Origin: a virus
DNA: 24,848 bases
IMG/VR virus record: IMGVR_UViG_3300047496_000063
Location: 1 to 24,848 of that record
Direction: 5' to 3' (one strand)
The notes beneath the pieces are model-generated. The model did not search any database. It was given only the letters and a program-made list of their open reading frames with translations, and was not told the origin of the DNA. The translations under genes and the position numbers were made by a program. Of the stretch, positions 1-7,514 are shown piece after piece; within the stretch, counting starts at the first letter, position 1, and the number at the start of each line of letters is the position of its first letter.

Positions 1-813
1 AATTCAAACTTCTCCTTTTCGAAGAATATCGCAATCGTACCTTTCGAAACGACCAAAATTCCAGCTTCATGGATTGAGCGCATCAATACCTTCGATGCTC
101 TCCTTGTACCTTGTCAGCAGAATATCGAAGCCTTTCGCGCGAGTGGAGTCAAAGTCCCGATTGACCTCATTCATTGGGGCGTAGACGAAAGCATCTACTT
201 TCCGCTCGAGCGCGCATCGAATCGGCCGTTCACGTTCGGTACGATGGGCTCACTTAGTATTCGAAAGGGTACTGATCTCCTCGTAGAAGCCTTTTCGAAG
301 GCATTTCCGAACAACGAGAACGTGCGGCTCATCTGCAAGACTTCCGCTCATGGCTACTTCTTTATGTCGAAAGACAAACGCATCAAAGTGGAGATGACGG
401 CCTGGACATACGAAGAACTCATCGCGAACTTCTTCAAGCAGGTGGATTGCTTCGTCTTCCCGACTCGTGGCGAGGGTTTCGGAATGCCACCGCTCGAAGC
501 TATGGCGACCGGCCTGCCGGCTATCGTGACTGGATGGAGCGGACCGCTCGAGTACATGAATGAGGAAGTTGGATGGCTCATTGACCACAAAATGGCTCCG
601 GCCACGAACTTCTCAGAGGTCATCTACAAAGAGGAATGTGGAGATTGGGCCGAACCCTCATTGGAACACCTGATCGCTCTCCTACGGCACGCATACGAGC
701 ACCAGGACGAAGTGAAGAAGAAAGGAGAAGCAGCAGCGAAGCATGTGCGTGAAAATTGGCTCTGGAAAGACAAAATCAAGATGTTCCACGGAGCTCTTAA
801 CAAGTTTCTTTAA
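1..813 (+). CDS. GT4-family glycosyltransferase, 5' partial
   Basis: The frame is open from base 1, so the true start lies upstream; the 189-residue ORF beginning at the internal ATG at 244 is only the C-terminal half. Visible are the end of the N-terminal Rossmann domain (IPASWIERINTF, VPCQQNIEAFRASGV), the GSLSIRKGTDLL segment that opens the C-terminal domain, and the nucleotide-sugar-binding motif PTRGEGFGMPPLEAMATGLP with the E-x7-E glutamate pair typical of GT-B/GT4 retaining enzymes. The family transfers a sugar from an activated donor. Acceptor and donor cannot be read from the sequence. It sits just upstream of head-completion genes, so modification of virion protein, phage DNA or host surface glycan are all possible (inference). 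Family call is confident; role is not. Confidence 0.9.
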   Translation, partial: NSNFSFSKNIAIVPFETTKIPASWIERINTFDALLVPCQQNIEAFRASGVKVPIDLIHWGVDESIYFPLERASNRPFTFGTMGSLSIRKGTDLLVEAFSKAFPNNENVRLICKTSAHGYFFMSKDKRIKVEMTAWTYEELIANFFKQVDCFVFPTRGEGFGMPPLEAMATGLPAIVTGWSGPLEYMNEEVGWLIDHKMAPATNFSEVIYKEECGDWAEPSLEHLIALLRHAYEHQDEVKKKGEAAAKHVRENWLWKDKIKMFHGALNKFL

Positions 814-829
814 TTAATCAAAAAATATC

Positions 830-1048
830 ATGGCTCAAAAAATTGTAGTAGGCGACAAAATCACGGATACAGTAAACGGAGTTGGAACTGGCGGACAAAT
901 CGCTTCTGTCGTAACTCGCGCAAATACGAACGCAAAATCGGTCGCAACCGTCACGGTTCCGACCGGAAATATCGTCAAAGACGAAGACCTTATAACGCTT
1001 TCGCACACTGACGTAAACGGACGCCAGACGTTCGTAGTCGGACAATAA
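830..1048 (+). CDS. small hypothetical protein in head region (72 aa)
   Basis: A 72-residue Gly/Thr/Val-rich protein with alternating hydrophobic beta-like character, no membrane segment and no cysteine. I do not recognise a family. It lies 16 nt after the glycosyltransferase and 1 nt before the next gene. The start at 830 is preceded by the A-rich leader AAAAATATC, which recurs exactly before the gene at 16268, and there is no Shine-Dalgarno. Position between capsid-side genes and the neck makes a small virion or decoration protein possible (inference only). Confidence 0.75.
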   Translation: MAQKIVVGDKITDTVNGVGTGGQIASVVTRANTNAKSVATVTVPTGNIVKDEDLITLSHTDVNGRQTFVVGQ

Positions 1049-1049
1049 T

Positions 1050-1340
1050 ATGGACAAAACTTTCAAAAAATTCTGGGCTAACCAGATACAAAAAGCAGAA
1101 ACTCCCCGAACTTTCTCAATGGTTCGGAATTTTGATGAAAGTGGTGTTAGTGGAATAGGTAAAGTCCTCGATGGAGTTATTTTCCCTTGTGGGAAAGTCG
1201 CCGTATGCTGGGACCCAGTCAATCCGACTGGAAATGAAAGTGTGAATAGTGTGGCGGTCTTCGATACCTTTGAAGCCTTCCTCAACATTCACGTTGACGC
1301 GCATCCGGACAACGGAACAGATATAATCTTCAACCCATGA
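1050..1340 (+). CDS. conserved small phage protein (96 aa)
   Basis: A 96-residue protein of the type I know from other phages, with pattern VRNFDESGVSGIGKVLDGVI, then FPCGKVAVCWD, then an aspartate/phenylalanine stretch (VFDTFEAFLNIHVDAHPDN). These small proteins have no assigned function that I know of; two beta-hairpins and a C-terminal helix would fit. Its stop codon overlaps the next gene's start (ATGA, 1337-1340), which points to translational coupling with the connector-like gene. No signal peptide or membrane helix is visible. Confidence 0.8.
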   Translation: MDKTFKKFWANQIQKAETPRTFSMVRNFDESGVSGIGKVLDGVIFPCGKVAVCWDPVNPTGNESVNSVAVFDTFEAFLNIHVDAHPDNGTDIIFNP

Positions 1341-2326
1341 ACCCACAACAAAGAGTACCATCAGGATTTTTCACAACGCCAAACAATACGCCGTCGGGAA
1401 AGCCGATGGTCATTGCGGTTGATAACCCATACCTCACGAAAGATGAATTCATCACGACAGAGGGTGCTATCGGACTCGGCCTCACGGCTCTGAGTCCTTT
1501 GTACGTTTCCGGCCGACTCGACCGCATTCTTCTTTCAGCTTCCGGCCAGGTCAATCGCTACTGCCGACGCTGGTTCGACACTCAAACCATCGACGAAACA
1601 AAAAACGGCATCACGATTCGCCCTATCAACCCTCAGCTCGTCACCAACGTCCTGCAAAATCGACCATACCAGAAAATCAATACCATCTACATTCAGGTGC
1701 TCAAGTGGTTCATTCAAATCCTTACGACTGGACCGGATAGCTACCTCCAAGACTTTCCAGACAAAGGACTCTACAAGATTGTGCCTCTTCTTTCGAACTC
1801 CGGTACTGGTGCGGGCTCTCCTATGCCTGCCGAGATTGTCGATAAGACTCCGCTCGGCGTACTTTGGACGAATTACACATTTGGCTACGGAAAGGACCTT
1901 ACCGGCATTACCTGTCCGCAGATGGGCGCACTTACAGACCTTAAAACGTACCAAGCACCTCTGTATAACCGACTTTTCGCGCCTTCACAGACGATAAACG
2001 TGTATGTAAACTCGGTTTTGGCCGACCCTTCAACGTACTCAATCACCGATTATCCGAACGGAATCATCGTTTTCAACAACGCGAATCCAGGTGGAGCGGT
2101 CGTTACAGCCGATTATACGACCAATGAAACGATCCCCGTAGACATTAAGGAGGCCGTTATTTTGCTCGCAACCTACATGATTGGCCAAGGGACGCAGAAT
2201 GCACTCGGAGCGCAGAGCTACAGTATTCAAACTTACAGCGTCAGTTGGGGAGGAAAGAACAGCACAAAAGATCGCTTCGAAGAGATCCTTCATCCTTACA
2301 GTAATACGCTGCCAGTCTTTATCTAA
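1337..2326 (+). CDS. head-tail connector / adaptor-like protein (329 aa)
   Basis: The N-terminal part (about residues 20-85) has the helical pattern of gp6-like connectors: a helix ending near LDRILLSASGQVNRYCRRWF, where AS..I..Y...WF matches the usual 'AS..id.~~gR.F' signature. The C-terminal helix (IKEAVILLATYMIGQG) fits the last helix of that fold. Connectors form a ring between portal and tail. At 329 residues it is about three times the usual ~100, with a beta-rich insertion around residues 140-270 (for example NVYVNSVLADPSTYSITDYP) that looks like a tail-type beta domain. The start at 1337 overlaps the preceding stop. The assignment rests on pattern and order, not on a database hit. Confidence 0.65.
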   Translation: MNPQQRVPSGFFTTPNNTPSGKPMVIAVDNPYLTKDEFITTEGAIGLGLTALSPLYVSGRLDRILLSASGQVNRYCRRWFDTQTIDETKNGITIRPINPQLVTNVLQNRPYQKINTIYIQVLKWFIQILTTGPDSYLQDFPDKGLYKIVPLLSNSGTGAGSPMPAEIVDKTPLGVLWTNYTFGYGKDLTGITCPQMGALTDLKTYQAPLYNRLFAPSQTINVYVNSVLADPSTYSITDYPNGIIVFNNANPGGAVVTADYTTNETIPVDIKEAVILLATYMIGQGTQNALGAQSYSIQTYSVSWGGKNSTKDRFEEILHPYSNTLPVFI

Positions 2327-2327
2327 A

Positions 2328-2681
2328 ATGATTCCAGGAATTTTTAACACACCAGTCACAGTCAAAAGACGCGTCAGCACAGGGCGCGACTCTTTGAACA
2401 ACCCAACTTACGGAAATCCTACCTCCGGCTCGGGCTGGTCTACGGTCTACGCTTCGATGCCGGCTCGTCTTGCTTTCAGCTCGAAGGCTATCCAGTTCGC
2501 GACGATGGCAGAACGACCGACGCCGAACGGAGTGTGTTATTACGGACCGGACTACACTGTTCTTTCAGAGGATCGCATTCTCACGACGGACGGTATCGAA
2601 TATGTCGTCACCAGTGTGGTGCCTGGCTACATCAACAACACCGTGGTCGATCATTACGAAGCACTTCTTGCTCTTCCATAA
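2328..2681 (+). CDS. putative head closure / head-tail joining protein (117 aa)
   Basis: I place the start at the ATG at 2328, 1 nt after the connector-like gene's stop, instead of an in-frame upstream ATG inside that gene. The 117-residue product opens MIPGIFNTPVTVKRRVSTGR, then WSTVYASMPARLAF, and ends with beta strands (DRILTTDGIEYVVTSVVPGY). A small beta-barrel starting with a 'V..R' strand, a middle 'v~~mpArl' strand and a late D-x-I......YEV-type strand is typical of SPP1 gp16 / HK97 head-tail joining proteins. It would seal the connector after DNA packaging. Gene order (after connector, before gp10-like) supports this. Confidence 0.65.
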   Translation: MIPGIFNTPVTVKRRVSTGRDSLNNPTYGNPTSGSGWSTVYASMPARLAFSSKAIQFATMAERPTPNGVCYYGPDYTVLSEDRILTTDGIEYVVTSVVPGYINNTVVDHYEALLALP

Positions 2682-2682
2682 T

Positions 2683-3120
2683 ATGAACTTCACAAAATTT
2701 TGGCAGCTATTCAATTCAAACTGGAGTGATGGAAATTACTTTCAGAAAACAAAACTCACGTCCGATGAGCTTGTGAAAATTCAACATTTTATCTACGCTC
2801 AGCAGAAAGCTGGTAAACCTTCCACGGAAATCATCACTGCGCTTCAAAGCATGAACAAAAAGTTGAATGAGCGATGGAAAGCAGAACGTGCATTCTGGAC
2901 GGAATTGAAACGTCGAGACACCGTCATTGTTGAAGAGTCTGCCGAAGATCTCGATATGGATGAGTTCACTGTCATTCTTTCTCCGGATGCGTGCATGACA
3001 TGTCGAACAAAAACAGAAAATGGTAAAAAAGTTTTCAAGAGTTCTGATGTGCGCAAGGCTGGTTACGGACACGTCCCTCCTTTTCACCCAAACTGCTACT
3101 GCATAATCATTCCAAAATAA
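2683..3120 (+). CDS. small head-morphogenesis-like protein with Mu gpF C-terminal Cys motif (145 aa)
   Basis: The start at 2683 follows the previous stop by 1 nt. The protein is helical and charged for about 95 residues, then carries a metal-binding-like motif: PDACMTCRTKTENGKKVF followed about 20 residues later by GHVPPFHPNCYC. The C-x2-C ... PPFHPNC-x-C arrangement is the C-terminal signature of phage Mu protein F-type minor head proteins (MuF domain). Normal MuF proteins are larger and encoded beside the portal; here the motif sits in a 145-residue protein within the neck/tail cluster. It may be a split or reduced MuF protein. The motif is clear; the role is inferred. Confidence 0.65.
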   Translation: MNFTKFWQLFNSNWSDGNYFQKTKLTSDELVKIQHFIYAQQKAGKPSTEIITALQSMNKKLNERWKAERAFWTELKRRDTVIVEESAEDLDMDEFTVILSPDACMTCRTKTENGKKVFKSSDVRKAGYGHVPPFHPNCYCIIIPK

Positions 3121-3596
3121 TGGCTTTTAAAGGAACTTCATTTAATCCTAAATATGTCGATGCGGTCAGCAAAATTTCTGACAAGCTTCGGGGTGAATTT
3201 GAAAACCAGAGTAAGTCTTTGAATAAAAAAATGCAGAGTGCGACGAATATTATCTGGACTACGGCAACAGCACGACGTCCGATGATTACGAATGCCGTAG
3301 CGAAGGCTCAAGGTCGAGGAAAAACAAAAAACGGAAAACTCAAGCGTGTATCAAATCCGGATGCATCTGCCGGTGTCCCGGTTGCTTCCGGAGAACTTCA
3401 AATCAGTATCAAAAAAGAGATCACAATGAAAGACGGTAAGGCAACAGGAAGGGTTTATACGAATAATTCAAACTCGAAAGTTCCTCATCATATTTTTATA
3501 GAGTTCGGTACTTCAAAGATGCCGGCTCGACCATTCATGCGACCAGCGCTTAATGTGAATATGGATAAGGTGCGAAGAATATTTCGAGGACAATAA
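3120..3596 (+). CDS. HK97 gp10-like neck / tail completion protein (158 aa)
   Basis: The C-terminal region carries the recognisable HK97-gp10 motif: HHIFIEFGTSKMPARPFMRPAL. The preceding helix plus 'GVPVASGELQISIK' (usually 's.G.Lr.Si') is also typical. Family members lie between head-closure and tail-terminator genes and are needed for head-tail joining or tail completion. The ATG at 3120 overlaps the preceding TAA by one base. The 158-residue length is normal for the family. A lysine-rich loop (GRGKTKNGKLKRVS) around residues 65-80 is the only unusual stretch. Confidence 0.85.
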   Translation: MAFKGTSFNPKYVDAVSKISDKLRGEFENQSKSLNKKMQSATNIIWTTATARRPMITNAVAKAQGRGKTKNGKLKRVSNPDASAGVPVASGELQISIKKEITMKDGKATGRVYTNNSNSKVPHHIFIEFGTSKMPARPFMRPALNVNMDKVRRIFRGQ

Positions 3597-3598
3597 CT

Positions 3599-4009
3599 AT
3601 GTTAGAAATACTTCAAAATATCATGGCGATTCTGATTGCGGATGCGACACTCACTGCGATCATTCCAGCTGCGAATATGTTCTCTGGACCTGTTGATGTG
3701 GTCGGGGAAACACAATCCGGTCTTTTAGTTCCTCAGCTTAATGTTCATATTGTGAGTGAAGTGTCACGTTCTGTTCCAAGTAATACGCGCGACACGGTCA
3801 TTCAAATCGACATCTGGTCGCGCAACAGTTATATCGAAACTGTGCAGGTTTATGAACGTATAATTCAGCTTTTGAATTATCAAAATCCGACAGTTGGTAC
3901 GGCGCGTATCTTTTGGGAGCGTCTCGGGAGTGCGGTTGACCAATACGAGAGCGACCGACGCATATTTCATCGTTCAATGAGCATTCAGGCTTGGTCGCAG
4001 AAGCCATAG
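3599..4009 (+). CDS. tail terminator-like protein (136 aa)
   Basis: The product has an N-terminal helix (LEILQNIMAILIADATLTAII), a beta strand with VPQLNVHIVSE, then 'DTVIQIDIWSRNSYIETVQVYERIIQLL'. The ~D-x-W(S) strand followed by an amphipathic helix is the hallmark of tail terminator proteins of the gpU/DUF3168 type, which form a ring that ends tail-tube polymerisation. Length and position (after gp10-like, before tail tube) match. The start at 3599 is 2 nt after the previous stop, with no Shine-Dalgarno. Confidence 0.75.
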   Translation: MLEILQNIMAILIADATLTAIIPAANMFSGPVDVVGETQSGLLVPQLNVHIVSEVSRSVPSNTRDTVIQIDIWSRNSYIETVQVYERIIQLLNYQNPTVGTARIFWERLGSAVDQYESDRRIFHRSMSIQAWSQKP

Positions 4010-4025
4010 GGAGAAAAAAGGCTTG

Positions 4026-4038
4026 TTGTCATTATACT
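4026..4038 (+). promoter_or_regulatory. possible -10 promoter element upstream of tail tube gene
   Basis: In the 64-nt gap before the tail tube gene there is TGTCAT-TATACT (TATACT at 4033-4038). No convincing -35 element lies 16-18 nt upstream. A similar element, TGTCGG-TATAAT, occurs at 14905-14916. Major structural genes often have their own promoter, but this call rests on the -10 match only. Confidence 0.3.
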
Positions 4039-4073
4039 TAAAACATACAAATTAAAAGTTAACCTTTATCACA

Positions 4074-4541
4074 ATGGGATTCATCAACAACGGCAGTAAT
4101 GTTACACAACGAGTTGTATTTAACTCTGGTACGCTCGATTTCGGCTCGAATCGCATCGTTGACCTCGATAACATCGCGGTGAACATCGAATGGACGACTC
4201 TCGGGCTCTATGTCCTCGGATCAATTAAGCCTCAGGACTTGGTTCGACACACTCAGAAGGTCACTCTTACCGGAAAGGTCAAATCTTTCCCACCAGAACT
4301 TTCCATGTACGCGCTCGGCTCTTCCACGCCAGGCACGCCGCAGGAAATCGACACGCTGGACGGTCAGCCGACTTTTGTCAATCCAGTCGTCACGCTCTTT
4401 GACCGAAACAACAAAGAGATTCAGTATCAGCTCTCCGGTGCTATCTTCAAGAGCAACAAGCTCACCGCGAAAATGGAAGACTTCGCAGAGTGGGACTTTG
4501 AGCTCGAAGCAAAAGACATCGTTGAAGTTTATACTGCCTAA
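4074..4541 (+). CDS. major tail tube protein (155 aa)
   Basis: A 155-residue, beta-rich, cysteine-free protein directly followed by the frameshifting chaperone pair and tape measure, which is the diagnostic place of the tail tube gene. It shows 'LDNIAVNIEWTTLGLYVLG', then 'QKVTLTGKVKSFPPELSMYALG' and ends 'FAEWDFELEAKDIVEVYTA'. The late W-D-F-E-x-E strand is a feature often seen in tube proteins (for example '.~~~~~~eF~a~~d~~g~~~'). Hexameric rings stack into the tube around the tape measure. Codon choice here is more uniform and C-ending (GAC, CTC, TTC) than in neighbours, which would fit high expression. It also has the longest leader in the cluster (64 nt). Confidence 0.8.
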   Translation: MGFINNGSNVTQRVVFNSGTLDFGSNRIVDLDNIAVNIEWTTLGLYVLGSIKPQDLVRHTQKVTLTGKVKSFPPELSMYALGSSTPGTPQEIDTLDGQPTFVNPVVTLFDRNNKEIQYQLSGAIFKSNKLTAKMEDFAEWDFELEAKDIVEVYTA

Positions 4542-4544
4542 TCT

Positions 4545-4892
4545 ATGGACTACGCACTCACAAATCCGGAGTTCAATTTCACTTTCAACGGAAAAATGTA
4601 TCGCGTTCGGAAAGCTAATCTTGATAAGGCGATTCAGTACCAAATGAAAGTTAAGGAATTGAGCGCCATCAAAGATGGTTCAGGCGATGGCAAAATTGTT
4701 GCTTTTGCCATTTTCTTGGTTCTTAAAGATTACGAAAAAGAGAATCCAGGCTTCACTGAACAATATGTTCTCGATAATACTCCGGGAGACATAGACTTCA
4801 TTGAGTGCATGACAACCTTGGGTTTTATCAACCCGAACAAGGTACAACTGGCAAAGACGATTCAGGAAACGCTTCAGAAAAATCTTCAATAG
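4545..4892 (+). CDS. tail assembly chaperone, G-type (115 aa)
   Basis: A 115-residue mainly helical protein (YRVRKANLDKAIQYQMKVKE, then FLVLKDYEKENPGFTEQYVL) lying between tail tube and tape measure, where lambda gpG-like chaperones are encoded. These coat the tape measure during tail assembly. A -1 overlapping frame continues past its stop to 5095, and the slippery heptamer GGGTTTT is present at 4820-4826 in the right phase, so this is the unshifted product. It starts 3 nt after the tube gene's stop (TAA-TCT-ATG). Confidence 0.85.
   Translation: MDYALTNPEFNFTFNGKMYRVRKANLDKAIQYQMKVKELSAIKDGSGDGKIVAFAIFLVLKDYEKENPGFTEQYVLDNTPGDIDFIECMTTLGFINPNKVQLAKTIQETLQKNLQ
4820..4826 (+). promoter_or_regulatory. 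programmed -1 ribosomal frameshift slippery site GGGTTTT
   Basis: The 0-frame codons are TTG GGT TTT, giving the canonical X_XXY_YYZ arrangement G_GGT_TTT at 4820-4826. The -1 frame has a stop at 4802-4804, just upstream, and is then open to 5095, so only a slip within 4805-4892 can produce the fusion; this heptamer is the single canonical match in that window. A shift here joins 94 residues of the G-type protein to 89 residues of the second frame (183 aa in total). Confidence 0.8.
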
Positions 4893-5095
4893 AAGAGCTT
4901 TTCGTCTTTCTCAGTGACCGTACCGGTTGGACGCCCAACCAAATACGCGAACTCACCATCGGTCAGATCAACATTTACATGAAGGTCTGGAATCAGAAGA
5001 AGAAAACTGAAAATGAGCCTTCTGGTCACGAAGTGGAAATGTTCAACCTCCGTTCGGGAATGAGGCGCATCATAAAGAAAAAAAATGGTACTTGA
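4826..5095 (+). CDS. T-like C-terminal extension of tail assembly chaperone (reached by -1 frameshift)
   Basis: The coding stretch in the -1 frame relative to the gene at 4545 starts with the codon after the slippery site and ends 11 nt inside the tape measure gene. It encodes YQPEQGTTGKDDSGNASEKS (a disordered linker), then IEELFVFLSDRTGWTPNQIRELTIGQINIYMKVWNQKK, a helix pair typical of gpT-like domains ('GW.p.qI..lt..~i'). In lambda-like phages the G-T fusion recruits tube subunits to the tape measure. A GTG at 4805 could give an independent start, but it has no leader or Shine-Dalgarno, so the fusion is preferred. Confidence 0.8.
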   Translation, partial: YQPEQGTTGKDDSGNASEKSSIEELFVFLSDRTGWTPNQIRELTIGQINIYMKVWNQKKKTENEPSGHEVEMFNLRSGMRRIIKKKNGT

Positions 5096-6548
5096 TACAC
5101 TCGAAATTCTCATAGAAGCGGATGCATCAGGTCTTGCGACTCAGCTCAAGAAGGCCACGACTTCAATCTCGAGCTTCGTAGATCAGATGAACTCGCAGCA
5201 AATCAACTGGACTTCAATTCTTGCCAGTACGATTTCACCAGCAATCATCTCGGGGATCGCCTCGAGTTTTGCTATTGCTATTTCTTCGGCTGTGAATTTT
5301 CAAAATGCCATGACGAACGTCGGGAACAATACGCAGGACACAATGGGACAAAGTACCAGTCAGATAGATAATGCTATTACAGGACTCGCAGAAAATACTG
5401 GTCAGAATCTTTCCGATACAGCTTCCGCGTATCAGGCTTTCAACAAGCTTCTCAATGACTCGGCCGGAGCGCAGGATGCAACCACAGCCGCATCTCAGCT
5501 TGCCTTTGCAGCACACATGAGTCTGAATGATGTTGTCAAAATGCTCATTCCTCTTTTCCAGTCTTGGAATATTCAGACTGGTTCTCAGGCTGTTGATGCG
5601 ATGACAGGGCTCGCGAATGCAGCCGGTAAAGGGCAATTCACCCTTTCTGGATTAGTGGATACGCTTGAAAAAGGAGGCCAGGTTCTTTCCAAGAACACAG
5701 ACATTAGCACCACAGCCTTTCAAATCCAAGACCTTAGCACCAAAGCCGGAGAATCAGTGCCTAAGGTGCAAGCTATGTTCGATGAGGTGGTAAAAGACGC
5801 AAACAACGCACAAAGTCCGCTCACCCTTATGGTGGGAGGAATTGAGAAGGTTGGCTCGACGATCGCGGGCGAGGGGGTCATCGGAGCAATTCGACTTTTC
5901 GGAGATAGAATCACGAGTCTTGGTCCGATAGCTGCTGCAAGCTTGGGAATTGTTCAAACCAGTTTCGATGCTTTTGGTACGACAAATAAAAAAGTGACAG
6001 ATCAGGTTGAAGCTGACACTCCGAAATGGTTGGCTTCTTTGCAAAGTCTCGGTGCTCTTGAAGAACAAAATATTACGACTACTCAAAAATTTGAGAAAGC
6101 ATGGAATAAGCTTGCGACTGTTTTGGGTGCGAAAGTTGGCATACCAGTTTTAGACTATCTCACTCAGGTGATGGGGGGTCTTTCTTCTTTGATTACTGAT
6201 CCAGCCGGAACGTTGAAAGATTTTATTCAGAATCCAAACATCACAGGTCCGACAGGCACAACTTCAGGAGGAGATCTTCTGAATAAGGCTATCAGTGCGT
6301 TTTCAAATCCAGGGGGTTTGGTCGCAGGACTTGCTCAAAATTCTGTTGATAGTCTTTTGAATACGGCGCTTCCAAAACAACAAACATCCGGCGCTTCTGG
6401 TTTTGCTACTCCGGGCATGTCTTCTGTTCCAGGTGCAGGTACAACATTTCAGAACACATTCAATATAACCGCAGCTCCGGGTGAGTCTTCGATCACGAGT
6501 AGTAAAGTGAATACTCAGCTTTATAACCAATTCCAAAACACTCACTAA
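5085..6548 (+). CDS. tail tape measure protein (487 aa)
   Basis: The longest gene right after the chaperones, overlapping the T-like frame by 11 nt and starting after an A-run (AAGAAAAAAA-ATG). The N-terminus is a coiled helix (IEADASGLATQLKKATTSIS) typical of tape measures; residues about 44-70 form one long hydrophobic, membrane-capable segment (ILASTISPAIISGIASSFAI and on). The middle (residues about 75-230) is Ala/Gln/Thr-rich helical with phrases such as 'NVGNNTQDTMGQSTSQIDNAI' in the style of tape measures. At 487 residues it is short, so the tail should be short for a siphovirus. No lysozyme or peptidase domain is visible. Confidence 0.85.
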   Translation: MVLDTLEILIEADASGLATQLKKATTSISSFVDQMNSQQINWTSILASTISPAIISGIASSFAIAISSAVNFQNAMTNVGNNTQDTMGQSTSQIDNAITGLAENTGQNLSDTASAYQAFNKLLNDSAGAQDATTAASQLAFAAHMSLNDVVKMLIPLFQSWNIQTGSQAVDAMTGLANAAGKGQFTLSGLVDTLEKGGQVLSKNTDISTTAFQIQDLSTKAGESVPKVQAMFDEVVKDANNAQSPLTLMVGGIEKVGSTIAGEGVIGAIRLFGDRITSLGPIAAASLGIVQTSFDAFGTTNKKVTDQVEADTPKWLASLQSLGALEEQNITTTQKFEKAWNKLATVLGAKVGIPVLDYLTQVMGGLSSLITDPAGTLKDFIQNPNITGPTGTTSGGDLLNKAISAFSNPGGLVAGLAQNSVDSLLNTALPKQQTSGASGFATPGMSSVPGAGTTFQNTFNITAAPGESSITSSKVNTQLYNQFQNTH

Positions 6549-6549
6549 T

Positions 6550-6975
6550 ATGAATCGCTATGTCATCATCGACGGTTATAAATACGCAGTTACTTTCGGA
6601 ACATATATCCGAAAGTGGACGCGTTCTTTTTCGTCGCAGTTGGCCGCGAGCATCATCCGACTTAACTTCGTAGACCGAGGTCCGGGCATCAGGACGTATT
6701 CGATGACCCTTATGCTCAACACCTGGCCAGCTGGGAGCATTCTTTATCAGGACGGTATTACGCAAACGCTTTCTCAGCAGATCGCAAACCTCGAAGCGAG
6801 CTACGCGAAAATTTCCACGCCTATCCAATTCGTCGATCCTTTCGGTGCGGTGCCTGGAGCCGGAGGCGTTTACTTCACAAACCTCAATGAGATCATTCCG
6901 AACTATGCGACCTCTGAAAAACCGTATGTCACGATGGATGTTGAACTTACCGAAGCAACCCAAGTAGTAGCTTAA
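6550..6975 (+). CDS. distal tail / baseplate protein, family uncertain (141 aa)
   Basis: The first gene after the tape measure, 1 nt downstream. A beta-rich 141-residue protein beginning MNRYVIIDGYKYAVTFGTYI with a Trp/Phe-rich follow-up (RKWTRSFSSQLAA). Small proteins at this place commonly join tube and tip (distal tail protein or lambda gpM/L-like). I see no motif that decides between them. No cysteine, signal or membrane segment. Role is from position only. Confidence 0.6.
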   Translation: MNRYVIIDGYKYAVTFGTYIRKWTRSFSSQLAASIIRLNFVDRGPGIRTYSMTLMLNTWPAGSILYQDGITQTLSQQIANLEASYAKISTPIQFVDPFGAVPGAGGVYFTNLNEIIPNYATSEKPYVTMDVELTEATQVVA

Positions 6976-6977
6976 AA

Positions 6978-7514
6978 ATGACACAACCAGACCTTACAAT
7001 CCGAGCAAATTTTTCTCCCTTCAGCGCTCTCAATTCGCTCGTCTTTCTTCAAGCTGCTCCGAGTGGATATCACTTGCCGGTTCTACAGGGTGAGGACTCG
7101 GATGTTAATACCTTTCGTATCTACAATAATTTTGCGCGGAACTCAGGCATCGCTTCGGCTTTGAACGTCATCATCACGACCTTCGATGGCGCCGGAGCTG
7201 CCTCGCATACAGCTATGAAGTCAGTTGTCGGCGAACAATGGATTAAAATGAACCAGATCGGCTTCGGAGAGAGTGTCGGTCCTTCAACTCCATTCACCTA
7301 TTGGGATGCTCAACAACTCGCCATTGGAGGGAGCGGAAATGTTTACACTCCGGAAAAATCAAGCAACGGAGTGGCCGGAAATCAGATACGCGCAGGAGGA
7401 AATAACAACAGTGCCGGCTTCCTGGAGTTTAAGAGTCACGCCGAAGTTCCTTCATACGCGCAAGCCGGAACATTCACGTTTGCCCTAGTAGTAATCTATG
7501 ATTGGATACCATGA
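6978..7514 (+). CDS. hypothetical tail-region structural protein (178 aa)
   Basis: A 178-residue protein, cysteine-free, Asn/Gly/Ala/Ser-rich, with beta-like segments (DLTIRANFSPFSALNSLVFL, TFTFALVVIYDWIP) and a flexible Gly/Asn region around residues 135-150 (QIRAGGNNNSAGFLEF). I do not recognise the family. Its stop overlaps the next start (ATGA, 7511-7514). Composition and neighbours fit a virion component, perhaps an exposed tail decoration, but this is inference. Confidence 0.6.
   Translation: MTQPDLTIRANFSPFSALNSLVFLQAAPSGYHLPVLQGEDSDVNTFRIYNNFARNSGIASALNVIITTFDGAGAASHTAMKSVVGEQWIKMNQIGFGESVGPSTPFTYWDAQQLAIGGSGNVYTPEKSSNGVAGNQIRAGGNNNSAGFLEFKSHAEVPSYAQAGTFTFALVVIYDWIP

Noticed and set aside
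4875-4883. CAG AAA AAT as the frameshift site
   Set aside because: Slipping here would break first-position pairing (AAA to GAA); the canonical GGGTTTT at 4820-4826 fits better.
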